Source: Eledone cirrhosa
Taxonomy: Eukaryota; Mollusca; Cephalopoda; Octopoda; Eledonidae
Length of the DNA: 64,000 bases
Assembly (NCBI GenBank): GCA_964016885.1
Contig: OZ024744.1
Location: 27,910,108-27,974,107, forward strand
Direction of reading: 5' to 3'
Shown here: positions 51,197 to 63,900 of the stretch, piece by piece
How positions within the stretch are numbered: position 1 is the first letter of the stretch
How the letters are laid out: each line of letters opens with the position of its first letter
Program-made: the position numbers and the translations under genes
Notes under the pieces: model-generated
Told to the model about the DNA's origin: nothing
The model's database searches: none
Seen by the model: only the letters and a program-made list of their open reading frames with translations

Positions 51197-52824
51197 TTGT
51201 TGTTGTCGCTATTATCACTGTTATTGTCACTGTTGTTTTTGTTGTTGTCGCTGTTATCACTGTTATTTTCATTGTTTTTGTTGTTGTTCTCGCATTTATC
51301 ACTGTTATTGTCAGTGTTGTTGTTGTTGTTCTCGCTGTTATCACTGTTGTCGTCACTGTTGTTGTTGTTGTCGCTGTTATAACTGTTATTGTCATTGTTG
51401 TTGTTGTCGCTGTTATCACTGTTATTGACACTGTTGTTGCTGTTGTTCTCGCTGTTATCACTGTTATTGTCACTGTTGTTGTTGTTGTTCTCGCTGTTAC
51501 CACTGTTATTGTCAATGTTGTTGTTGTCGCTGTTATAACTGTTATTGTCACTGTTGTTGTTGTTGTTGTCGCTGTTATAACTCTTATTGTCACTGTTGTT
51601 GTTGTTGTTGTCATTGTTATCACTGTTATTGTCATTATTGTTATTGTCACTGTTGTTGTTGTTGTTCTCGCTGTTATCACTGTTGTCGTCACTGTTGTTG
51701 TTGTTGTCGCTGTTATAACTGTTATTGTCGCTGTTATAACTGTTATTGTCATTGTTGTTGTTGTCGCTGTTATCACTGTTATTGACACTGTTGTTGCTGT
51801 TGTTCTCGCTGTTATCACTGTTATTGTCACTGTTGTTGTTGTTCTCGCTGTTACCACTGTTATTGTCAATGTTGTTGTTGTCGCTTTTATAACTGTTATT
51901 GTCACTGTTGTTATTGTTGTTGTCGCTGTTATAACTGTTATTATCACTGTTGTTGTTGTTGTTCTCGCTGTTATCACTGTTATTGTCATTGTTGTTGTTG
52001 TCGCTGTTATCACTGTTATTGTCATTGTTGTTGTTGTCGCTGTTATCACTGTTATTGTCACTGTTGTTGTTGTTCTCGCTGTTATCACTGTTATTGTCAC
52101 TGTTGTTGTTCTTCTCGCTGTTATCACTGTTATTGTCATTGTTGTTGTTGTTGTGTTCGCTGTTATAACTGTTATTGTCATTGTTGTTGTTGTTGTCGCT
52201 GTTATCACTGTTATTGTCACTGTTGTTGTTGTCGCTGGTATAACTGTTATTGTCACTGTTGTTTTTGTTGTTGTCGCTGTTATCACTGTTATTGTAACTG
52301 TTGTTGTTGTCGCTGTTATAACTGTTATTGTCATTGTTGTTGTTGTTGTCACTGTTATCACTGTTATTGTCACCGTTGTTGTTGTCGCTGTTATCACTGT
52401 TATTTTCATTGTTGTTGTTGTCGCTGTTATCACTGTTATTTTCACTGTTGTTGTTGTTGTTGTCGCTGTTATCACTGTTATTGTCACTGTTGTTGTTGTT
52501 GTTGTCGATTTTATCACTGTTATTGTCACTGTTGTTGTTGTTGTTGTCGCTGTCATAACTGTTCTTTTCACTGTTGTTGTTGTTGTCGCTGTTATAACTG
52601 TTATTGTCACTGTTGTTATCGCTGTTATAACTCTTATTGTCACTGTTGTTGTTGTTGTCGCTGTTATCACTGTTATTGTCACAGTTGTTGTTGTCGCTGT
52701 TGTCATTGTTATTGTCATTGTCGTTGTTGTCGCTTTTATAACTGTTATTGTCATTGTAGTTGTTGTTGTCGCTGTTATAACTGTTATTGTCACTGTTGTT
52801 GTTGTTGCTGTCGGTGTTATAACT
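49585..52824 (+). repeat. 3.25-kb duplication within Q1, copy 1
   Basis: Landmarks at 49979, 50660, 51017 and 52328 recur at 53225, 53906, 54263 and 55577 (shift 3,246-3,249). A private change is the GTTGTAGTTGTTTTC unit near 49835, replaced in copy 2 by a longer plain GTT run. Confidence 0.85.
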
Positions 52825-55800
52825 GTTATTGTCACTGTTGTTGTTGTTGTTGTCGCTGTTATCACTGTTATTGTCATTGTTGTTGTTGTCGCTGTTATCA
52901 CTGTTATTGTCATTGTTGTTGTTGTCGCTGTTATCACTGTTATTGTCACTGTTGTTGTTGTTCTCGCTGTTATCACTGTTATTGTCACTGTTGTTGTTCT
53001 TCTCGCTGTTATCACTGTTATTGTCATTGTTGTTGTTGTTGTGTTCGCTGTTATAACTGTTATTGTCATTGTTGTTGTTGTTGTTGTTGTTGTCGCTGTT
53101 ATCACTGTTATTGTCACTGTTGTTGTTGTCGCTGGTATAACTGTTATTGTCACTGTTGTTTTTGTTGTTGTCGCTGTTATCACTGTTATTGTCACTGTTG
53201 TTGTTGTCGCTGTTATAACTGTTATTGTCACTGTTGTTGTTGTTGTTGTCACTGTTATCACTGTTAATGTCACTGTTGTTGTTGTTCTCGCTGTTATCAC
53301 TGTTATTGTCATTGTTGTTGTTGTCGCTGTTATCACTGTTATTGTCACTGTTGCTGTTGTTGTCGCTGTTATCTCTGTTATTGTCATTGTTGTTGTCGCT
53401 GTTATAACTGTTATTGTCATTGTTGTTGTTGTCGCTGTTATCACTGTTATTGTCACTGTTGCTGTTGTTCTCGCTGTTATCACTGTTATTTTCATTGTTG
53501 TTGTTGTCGCTGTTATCACTGTTATTGTCACTGTTGTTGTTGTTGTCGTTGTTATCACTGTTATTTTCACTGTAGTTGTTGTTGTCACTGTTATAAATGT
53601 TATTGTCACTGTTGTCATTGTTGTCGCTGTTATCACTGTTATTGTCACTGTTGCTGTTGTTGTCGCTGTTATCTCTGTTATTGTCATTGTTGTTGTCGCT
53701 GTTATAACTGTTATTGTCATTGTTGTTGTTGTCGCTGTTATCACTGTTATTGTCACTGTTGCTGTTGTTCTCGCTGTTATCACTGTTATTTTCATTGTTG
53801 TTGTTGTCGCTGTTATCACTGTTATTGTCACTGTTGTTGTTGTTGTTGTCGCTGTTATCACTGTTATTGTCACTGTTGTAGTTGTTGTCGCTGTTATAAC
53901 TGTTATTGTCACTGTTGTTTTTGTTGCTGTCGCTGTTATCACTGTTATTGTCATTGTTGTTGTTGTTGTGGCTGTTATCACTGTTATTGTCACTGTTGTT
54001 GTCGCTGTTATCACTGTTATTTTCATTGTTGTTGTTGTTGTTCTCTCTGTTATCACTGTTATTGTCACTGTTATTGTCACTGTTGTTGTTGTTCTCGCTG
54101 TTATAATTGTCATTGTGACTGTTGTTGTTGTCGCTGTTATAACTGTTATTGTCATTGTTGTTGTTGTTGTCGCTGTTATCACTGTTATTAACACTGTTGT
54201 TGTTGTTGTTCTCGCTGTTATCACTGTTATTGTCACTGTTGTTGTTGTTGTCGCTGTTATAAATGTTATTGTCACTATTGCTTTTGTTGTTGTCGCTCTT
54301 ATCACTCTTATTGTCATTGCTGTTGTTGTTCTCGGTGCTATCCCTGTTATTGTCATTGTTGTTGTTGTTGTACTCGCTGTTATCACTGTTATTGTCATTG
54401 TTGTTGTTGTTGTCGCTGTTATCACTGTTATTGTCACTGTTTTTGTTGTTGTCGCTATTATCACTGTTATTGTCACTGTTGTTTTTGTTGTTGTCGCTGT
54501 TATCACTGTTATTTTCATTGTTTTTGTTGTTGTTCTCGCATTTATCACTGTTATTGTCAGTGTTGTTGTTGTTGTTCTCGCTGTTATCACTGTTGTCGTC
54601 ACTGTTGTTGTTGTTGTCGCTGTTATAACTGTTATTGTCATTGTTGTTGTTGTCGCTGTTATCACTGTTATTGACACTGTTGTTGCTGTTGTTCTCGCTG
54701 TTATCAGTGTTATTGTCACTGTTGTTGTTGTTGTTCTCGCTGTTACCACTGTTATTGTCAATGTTGTTGTTGTCGCTGTTATAACTGTTATTGTCACTGT
54801 TGTTGTTGTTGTTGTCGCTGTTATAACTCTTATTGTCACTGTTGTTGTTGTTGTTGTCATTGTTATCACTGTTATTGTCATTATTGTTATTGTCACTGTT
54901 GTTGTTGTTGTTCTCGCTGTTATCACTGTTGTCGTCACTGTTGTTGCTGTTGTCGCTGTTATAACTGTTATTGTCGCTGTTATAACTGTTATTGTCATTG
55001 TTGTTGTTGTCGCTGTTATTACTGTTATTGACACTGTTGTTGCTGTTGTTCTCGCTGTTATCACTGTTATTGTCACTGTTGTTGTTGTTGTTCTCGCTGT
55101 TACCACTGTTATTGTCAATGTTGTTGTTGTCGCTGTTATAACTGTTATTGTCACTGTTGTTATTGTTGTTGTCGCTGTTATAACTGTTATTGTTACTGTT
55201 GTTGTTGTTGTTCTCGCTGTTATCACTGTTATTGTCATTGTTGTTGTTGTCGCTGTTATCACTGTTATTGTCATTGTTGTTGTTGTCGCTGTTATCACTG
55301 TTATTGTCACTGTTGTTGTTGTTCTCGCTGTTATCACTGTTATTGTCACTGTTGTTGTTCTTCTCGCTGTTATCACTGTTATTGTCATTGTTGTTGTTGT
55401 TGTGTTCGCTGTTATAACTGTTATTGTCATTGTTGTTGTTGTTGTCGCTGTTATCACTGTTATTGTCACTGTTGTTGTTGTCGCTGGTATAACTGTTATT
55501 GTCACTGTTGTTTTTGTTGTTGTCGCTGTTATCACTGTTATTGTAACTGTTGTTGTTGTCGCTGTTATAACTGTTATTGTCATTGTTGTTGTTGTTGTCA
55601 CTGTTATCACTGTTATTGTCACCGTTGTTGTTGTCGCTGTTATCACTGTTATTTTCATTGTTGTTGTTGTCGCTGTTATCACTGTTATTTTCACTGTTGT
55701 TGTTGTTGTTGTCGCTGTTATCACTGTTATTGTCACTGTTGTTGTTGTTGTTGTCGATTTTATCACTGTTATTGTCACTGTTGTTGTTGTTGTTGTCGCT

Positions 55801-56073
55801 GTCATAACTGTTCTTTTCACTGTTGTTGTTGTTGTCGCTGTTATAACTGTTATTGTCACTGTTGTTATCGCTGTTATAACTCTTATTGTCACTGTTGTTG
55901 TTGTTGTCGCTGTTATCACTGTTATTGTCACAGTTGTTGTTGTCGCTGTTGTCATTGTTATTGTCATTGTCGTTGTTGTCGCTTTTATAACTGTTATTGT
56001 CATTGTAGTTGTTGTTGTCGCTGTTATAACTGTTATTGTCACTGTTGTTGTTGTTGCTGTCGGTGTTATAACT
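52825..56073 (+). repeat. 3.25-kb duplication within Q1, copy 2
   Basis: Copy of 49585-52824. Private changes include ATCAGTGTT near 54704, GTTGCTGTTGTC near 54945 and GTTATTACT near 55018. A third, truncated copy follows from 56074 to about 56480 (52829 and 56078 start the same 228-base module). Confidence 0.85.
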
Positions 56074-57918
56074 GTTATTGTCACTGTTGTTGTTGTTGTT
56101 GTCGCTGTTATCACTGTTATTGTCATTGTTGTTGTTGTCGCTGTTATCACTGTTATTGTCATTGTTGTTGTTGTCGCTGTTATCACTGTTATTGTCACTG
56201 TTGTTGTTGTTCTCGCTGTTATCACTGTTATTGTCACTGTTGTTGTTCTTCTCGCTGTTATCACTGTTATTGTCATTGTTGTTGTTGTTGTGTTCGCTGT
56301 TATAACTGTTATTGTCATTGTTGTTGTTGTTGTTGTTGTTGTCGCTGTTATCACTGTTATTGTCACTGTTGTTGTTGTCGCTGGTATAACTGTTATTGTC
56401 ACTGTTGTTTTTGTTGTTGTCGCTGTTATCACTGTTATTGTCACTGTTGTTGTTGTCGCTGTTATAACTGTTATTGTCACTGTTGTTGTTTTCACTGTTA
56501 TCACTCTTATTGTCACTGTTGTTGTTGTTCTCGCTGTTATCACTGTTATTGTCATTGTTGTTGTTGTCGCTGTTATCACTGTTATTGTCACTGTTGCTGT
56601 TGTTGTCGCTGTTATAACTGTTACTGTCATTGTTGTTGTTGTCGCTGTTATCATTGTTATTTTCATTGTTGTTGTTGTCGCTGTTATCACTGTTATTGTC
56701 ACTGTTGTTGTTGTTGTCGCTGTTATCACTGTTATTGTCACTGTTGTTGTTGTTGTTGTCGCTGTCATAACTGTTATTGTCACTGTTGTTGTTATCGCTG
56801 TTATAACTGTTATTGTCATTGTTGTTGTTGTCGCTGTTATCACTGTTATTGTCACTGTTGTTGTTGTCGCTGTTATCACTGTTATTGTCACTGTTGCTGT
56901 TGTTGTAGCTGTTATCACTGCTATTGTCATTGTTGTTGTTGTTGTCGCTGTTATCACTGTGATTGTCATTGTTGTTGTTGTTGTTCTCGCTGTTATCACC
57001 GTTATTGTCACTGTTGTTGTCGCTGTTATCACTGTTATTGTCACTGTTGTTATTGTTGTTGTTGCTGTTATCACTGTTATTGTCACTGTTGTAGTTGTTG
57101 TCGCTGTTATAACTGTTATTGTCACTGTTATAACTGTTATTGCCACTGTTGTTGTTGTTGTTGTTGTCGCTGTTATCACTGTTATTGTCATTGTTGCTGT
57201 TGTACTCGCTGTTATCACTGTTATTGTTGTTGTTGTAGTGGCTGTTATCACTGTTATTGTCACTGTTGTTGTCGCTGTTATCACTGTTATTTTCATTGTT
57301 GTTGTTGTTGTTCTCTCTGTTATCACTGTTATTGTCACTGTTATTGTCACTGTTGTTGTTGTTCTCGCTGTTATAACTGTTATTGTGACTGTTGTTGTTG
57401 TCGCTGTTATAACTGTTATTGTCATTGTTGTTGTTGTTGTCGCTGTTATCACTGTTATTAACACTGTTGTTGTTGTTGTTCTCGCTGTTATCACTGTTAT
57501 TGTCACTGTTGTTGTTGTTGTCGCTGTTATAACTGTTATTGTCACTTTTGTTGTTGCTGTTGTCGCTGTCATAACTCTTATTGTCACTGTTGTTGTTGTC
57601 GTTGTTATCACTGTTATTGTCATTAATGTTGTTCTCGCTCTTATCACTGGTATTGACACTGTTGTTGTTGTTGTTGTCGCTGTTATAACTGTTATTGTCT
57701 CTGTTGATGTTGTTGTTGTCGCTGTTATAACTGTTATTGTCACTGTTGTTGTTGTCGCTATTATAACTCTTATTGTGACTGTTGTTGTTGTCGTCGTTGT
57801 TATCACTGTTATTGTCATTATTGTTGTTGTCGCTGTTATGACTGTTATTGTCATTGTTGTTGTTGTCGCTGTTATCACTGTTATTGTCACTGTTGTTGTT
57901 GTTGTTCTCGCTGTTACC
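56074..57918 (+). repeat. Distal part of Q1: truncated third copy and P-like tail
   Basis: The first about 400 bases repeat 52825-53230. The remainder has order resembling P blocks near 20.0-21.1 kb: TGTAGTGGCTG at 57234 also occurs at 20562, 30191 and 40895, and GTCTCTGTTGATG at 57697 also occurs at 18402. A unit at 57121-57142 lacks its GTT run. The Q1/Q2 join lies near 57919, where GTTACCACT meets the GCTGTTATAACTGTTACTG landmark. No gene. Confidence 0.72.
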
Positions 57919-60900
57919 ACTGTTATTGTCATTGTTGTTGTTGTTGTTGTTGCTGTTATAACTGTTACTGTCATTGTTGTTGTTGTTGTCGCTGTTATCG
58001 CTGTTATTTTCATTGTTGTTGTTGTCGCTGTTATCACTGTTATTGTCACTTTTGTTGTTGTTGTCGCTGTTATCACTGTTATTGTCACTGTTGTTGTTGT
58101 TGTCACTGTTATAAATGTTATTGTCACTGTTGTCATTGTTGTCGCTGTTATCACTGTTATTGTCACTGTTGTTGTTGTTGTCGCTGTCATAACTGTTCTT
58201 TTCACTGTTGTTGTTGTTCTCTCTGTTATCACTGTTATTGTCACTGTTGTAGTTGTTGTCGCTGTTATAACTGTTATTGTCACTGTTGTTGTTGTTGCTG
58301 TCGCTGTTATCACTGTTATTGTCATTGTTGTTGTTGTTGTGGCTGTTATCACTGTTATTGTCACTGTTGTTGTCGCTGTTATCACTGTTATTTTCATTGT
58401 TGTTGTTGTTGTTCTCTCTGTTATCACTGTTATTGTCACTGTTGTTGTTGTTCTCGCTGTTATAATTGTCATTGTGACTGTTGTTGTTGTCGCTGTTATA
58501 ACTGTTATTGTCATTGTTGTTGTTGTTGTCGCTGTTATCACTGTTATTAACACTGTTGTTGTTGTTGTTCTCGCTGTTATCACTGTTATTGTCACTGTTG
58601 TTGTTGTTGTCGCTGTTATCACTGTTGTCATTGTTGTTGTTGTTGTCGCTGTTATCACTGTTATTGTCCCTGTTGTTGTTGTCGCTGTTATAAATGTTAT
58701 TGTCACTATTGCTTTTGTTGTTGTCGCTCTTATCACTCTTATTGTCATTGCTGTTGTTGTTTTCGCTGTTATAACTGTTATTGTCATTGTTGTTGTTGTT
58801 GTCACTGTTATCACTGTTATTGTCACCGTTGTTGTTGTCGCTGTTATCACTGTTATTTTCATTGTTGTTGTTGTCGCTGTTATCACTGTTATTTTCACTG
58901 TTGTTGTTGTTGTTGTCGCTGTTATCACTGTTATTGTCACAGTTGTTGTTGTCGCTGTTGTCATTGTTATTGTCATTGTCGTTGTTGTCGCTTTTATAAC
59001 TGTTATTGTCATTGTAGTTGTTGTTGTCGCTGTTATAACTGTTATTGTCACTGTTGTTGTTGTTGCTGTCGGTGTTATAACTGTTATTAGTTACTGTTGT
59101 TGTTGTTGTTGTTCTCGCTGTTACCACTTTTATTGTCAATGTTGTTGTTGTTGTTGTCGCTGTTATAACTGTTATTGTCACTGTTATTGTTGTTGTTGTC
59201 GCTGTTATAACTCTTATTGTCACTGTTGTTGTTGTTGTCGCTATTATCACTGTTATTGTCACTGTTGTTTTTGTTGTTGTCGCTGTTATCACTGTTATTT
59301 TCATTGTTTTTGTTGTTGTTCTCGCATTTATCACTGTTATTGTCAGTGTTGTTGTTGTTGTTCTCGCTGTTATCACTGTTGTCGTCACTGTTGTTGTTGT
59401 TGTCGCTGTTATATCTGTTATTGTCGTTGTTATAACTGTTATTGTCATTGTTGTTGTTGTCGCTGTTATCATTGTTATTGACACTGTTGTTGCTGTTGTT
59501 CTCGCTGTTATCACTGTTATTGTCACTGTTGTTGTTGTTGTTCTCGCTGTTACCACTGTTATTGTCAATGTTGTTGTTGTTGTCGCTGTTATAACTGTTA
59601 TTGTCACTGTTGTTGTTGTCGCTGTTATAACTGTTATTGTCATTGTTGTTGTTGTCGCTGTTATCACTGTTATTGTCACTGTTGTTGTTGTTCTCGCTGT
59701 TATCACTGTTATTGTCACTGTTGTTGTTCTTCTCGCTGTTATCACTGTTATTGTCATTGTTGTTGTTGTTGTGTTCGCTGTTATAACTGTTATTGTCATT
59801 GTTGTTGTTGTTGTTGTCGCTGTTATCACTGTTATTGTCACTGTTGTTGTTGTCGGTGGTATAACTGTTATTGTCACTGTTGTTTTTGTTGTTGTCGCTT
59901 TTATCACTGTTATTGTCACTGTTGTTGTTGTCGCTGTTATAACTGTTATTGTCACTGTTGTTGTTGTCAATGTTAGCACTCTTATTGTCACTGTTGTTGT
60001 TGTTCTCGCTGTTATCACTGTTATTGTCATTGTTGTTGTTGTCGCTGTTATCACTGTTATTGTCACTGTTGTTGTTGTTCTCGCTGTTATCACTGTTATT
60101 GTCATTGTTGTTGTTGTTGTGTTCGCTGTTATAACTGTTATTTTCATTGTTGTTGTTGTTGTTGTCGCTGTTATCACTGTTATTGTCACTGTTGTTGTTG
60201 TCGCTGGTATAACTGTTATTGTCACTGTTGTTTTTGTTGTTGTCGCTGTTATCACTGTTATTGTCACTGTTGTTTTTGTTGTTGTCGCTGTTATCACTGT
60301 TATTGTCACTGTTGTTGTTGTCGCTGTTATAACTGTTATTGTCACTGTTGTTGTTGTCACTGTTATCACTCTTATTGTCACTGTTGTTGTTGTTCTCGCT
60401 GTTATCAATGGTATTGACACTGTTGTTGTTTTTATTGTCGCTGTTAGAACTGTTATTGTCACTGTTGTTATTGTTGTTGTCGCTGTTATAACTGTTATTG
60501 TCACTGTTGTTGTTGTTGTTGTTCTCTCTGTTATCACTGTTATTGTCATTGTTGTTGTTGTCGCTGTTATCACTGTTATTGTCATTGTTGTTGTTGTCGC
60601 TGTTATCACTGTTATTGTCACTGTTGTTGTTGTTCTCGCTGTTATCACTGTTATTGTCACTGTTGTTGTTCTTCTCGCTGTTATCACTGTTATTGTCATT
60701 GTTGTTGTTGTGTTCGCTGTTATAACTGTTATTGTCATTGTTGTTGTAGTTGTTTTCGCTGTTATCACTGTTATTGTCACTGTTGTTGTTGTCGCTGGTA
60801 TAACTGTTATTGTCACTGTTGTTTTTGTTGTTGTCGCTGTTATCACTGTTATTGTCACTGTTGTTGTTGTCGCTGTTATAACTGTTATTGTCACTGTTGT

Positions 60901-63900
60901 TGTTGTTGTTGTCACTGTTATCACTGTTAATGTCACTGTTGTTGTTGTTCTCGCTGTTATCACTGTTATTGTCATTGTTGTTGTTGTCGCTGTTATCACT
61001 GTTATTGTCACTGTTGCTGTTGTTGTCGCTGTTATCTCTGTTATTGTCATTGTTGTTGTCGCTGTTATAACTGTTATTGTCATTGCTGTTGTTGTCGCTG
61101 TTATCACTGTTATTGTCACTGTTGCTGTTGTTCTCGCTGTTATCACTGTTATTTTCATTGTTGTTGTTGTCGCTGTTATCACTGTTATTGTCACTGTTGT
61201 TGTTGTTGTCGTTGTTATCACTGTTATTTTCACTGTAGTTGTTGTTGTCACTGTTATAAATGTTATTGTCACTGTTGTCATTGTTGTCGCTGTTATCACT
61301 GTTATTGTCACTGTTGCTGTTGTTGTCGCTGTTATCTCTGTTATTGTCATTGTTGTTGTCGCTGTTATAACTGTTATTGTCATTGTTGTTGTTGTCGCTG
61401 TTATCACTGTTATTGTCACTGTTGCTGTTGTTCTCGCTGTTATCACTGTTATTTTCATTGTTGTTGTTGTCGCTGTTATCACTGTTATTGTCACTGTTGT
61501 TGTTGTTGTTGTCGCTGTTATCACTGTTATTGTCACTGTTGTAGTTGTTGTCGCTGTTATAACTGTTATTGTCACTGTTGTTTTTGTTGCTGTCGCTGTT
61601 ATCACTGTTATTGTCATTGTTGTTGTTGTTGTGGCTGTTATCACTGTTATTGTCACTGTTGTTGTCGCTGTTATCACTGTTATTTTCATTGTTGTTGTTG
61701 TTGTTCTCTCTGTTATCACTGTTATTGTCACTGTTATTGTCACTGTTGTTGTTGTTCTCGCTGTTATAATTGTCATTGTGACTGTTGTTGTTGTCGCTGT
61801 TATAACTGTTATTGTCATTGTTGTTGTTGTTGTCGCTGTTATCACTGTTATTAACACTGTTGTTGTTGTTGTTCTCGCTGTTATCACTGTTATTGTCACT
61901 GTTGTTGTTGTTGTCGCTGTTATAAATGTTATTGTCACTATTGCTTTTGTTGTTGTCGCTCTTATCACTCTTATTGTCATTGCTGTTGTTGTTCTCGGTG
62001 CTATCCCTGTTATTGTCATTGTTGTTGTTGTTGTACTCGCTGTTATCACTGTTATTGTCATTGTTGTTGTTGTTGTCGCTGTTATCACTGTTATTGTCAC
62101 TGTTTTTGTTGTTGTTGTCGCTGTTATCACTGTTATTGTCATTGTTGTTGTTGTCGCTGTTGTCATTGTTATTGTCATTGTCGTTGTTGTCGCTTTTATA
62201 ACTGTTATTGTCATTGTAGTTGTTGTTGTCGCTGTTATAACTGTTATTGTCACTGTTGTTGTTGTTGCTGTCGGTGTTATAACTGTTATTGTCACTGTTG
62301 TTGTTGTTGTTGTCGCTGTTATCACTGTTATTGTCATTGTTGTTGTTGTCGCTGTTATCACTGTTATTGTCATTGTTGTTGTTGTCGCTGTTATCACTGT
62401 TATTGTCACTGTTGTTGTTGTTCTCGCTGTTATCACTGTTATTGTCACTGTTGTTGTTCTTCTCGCTGTTATCACTGTTATTGTCATTGTTGTTGTTGTT
62501 GTGTTCGCTGTTATAACTGTTATTGTCATTGTTGTTGTTGTTGTTGTTGTTGTCGCTGTTATCACTGTTATTGTCACTGTTGTTGTTGTCGCTGGTATAA
62601 CTGTTATTGTCACTGTTGTTTTTGTTGTTGTCGCTGTTATCACTGTTATTGTCACTGTTGTTGTTGTCGCTGTTATAACTGTTATTGTCACTGTTGTTGT
62701 TGTCACTGTTATCACTCTTATTGTCACTGTTGTTGTTGTTCTCGCTGTTATCAATGGTATTGACACTGTTGTTGTTTTTATTGTCGCTGTTAGAACTGTT
62801 ATTGTCACTGTTGTTATTGTTGTTGTCGCTGTTATAACTGTTATTGTCACTGTTGTTGTTGTTGTTGTTCTCGCTGTTATCACTGTTATTGTCATTGTTG
62901 TTGTTGTCGCTGTTATCACTGTTATTGTCATTGTTGTTGTTGTCGCTGTTATCACTGTTATTGTCACTGTTGTTGTTGTTCTCGCTGTTATCACTGTTAT
63001 TGTCACTGTTGTTGTTCTTCTCGCTATTATCACTGTTATTGTCATTGTTGTTGTTGTGTTCGCTGTTATAACTGTTATTGTCATTGTTGTTGTAGTTGTT
63101 TTCGCTGTTATCACTGTTATTGTCACTGTTGTTGTTGTCGCTGGTATAACTGTTATTGTCACTGTTGTTTTTGTTGTTGTCGCTGTTATCACTGTTATTG
63201 TCACTGTTGTTGTTGTCGCTGTTATAACTGTTATTGTCACTGTTGTTGTTGTTGTTGTCACTGTTATCACTGTTAATGTCACTGTTGTTGTTGTTCTCGC
63301 TGTTATCACTGTTATTGTCATTGTTGTTGTTGTCGCTGTTATCACTGTTATTGTCACTGTTGCTGTTGTTGTCGCTGTTATCTCTGTTATTGTCATTGTT
63401 GTTGTCGCTGTTATAACTGTTATTGTCATTGCTGTTGTTGTCGCTGTTATCACTGTTATTGTCACTGTTGCTGTTGTTCTCGCTGTTATCACTGTTATTT
63501 TCATTGTTGTTGTTGTCGCTGTTATCACTGTTATTGTCACTGTTGTTGTTGTTGTCGTTGTTATCACTGTTATTTTCACTGTAGTTGTTGTTGTCACTGT
63601 TATAAATGTTATTGTCACTGTTGTCATTGTTGTCGCTGTTATCACTGTTATTGTCACTGTTGCTGTTGTTGTCGCTGTTATCTCTGTTATTGTCATTGTT
63701 GTTGTCGCTGTTATAACTGTTATTGTCATTGTTGTTGTTGTCGCTGTTATCACTGTTATTGTCACTGTTGCTGTTGTTCTCGCTGTTATCACTGTTATTT
63801 TCATTGTTGTTGTTGTCGCTGTTATCACTGTTATTGTCACTGTTGTTGTTGTTGTTGTCGCTGTTATCACTGTTATTGTCACTGTTGTAGTTGTTGTCGC

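Larger units (their letters stand above)
44661..57918 (+). repeat. 13.26-kb super-repeat Q1
   Basis: First copy of the longest duplication in the window. Sites at 45022, 45253, 45962, 46694, 47243, 47633, 48314, 48671, 49034, 49589 and 49979 all recur 13,255 bases later. The shift is 13,258 before about 58.2 kb because Q2 has lost one GTT there. Q1 contains the +1 scar at 45831. Around it the order equals A2/A3 (45962 with 10275, 46516 with 10829), so Q combines a P-type beginning with A-type sequence. Confidence 0.92.

Noticed and set aside
46516..59481. Plus-strand open frame of about 4,320 codons reading VVVVAVITVIVT repeats; similar ones at 327-6209, 5749-10539, 10829-15844 and 35413-41853
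   Set aside because: Same cause. It would be an unbroken run of beta-branched hydrophobic residues, starts at GTG rather than ATG, and ends only where a 1-base scar shifts the phase.
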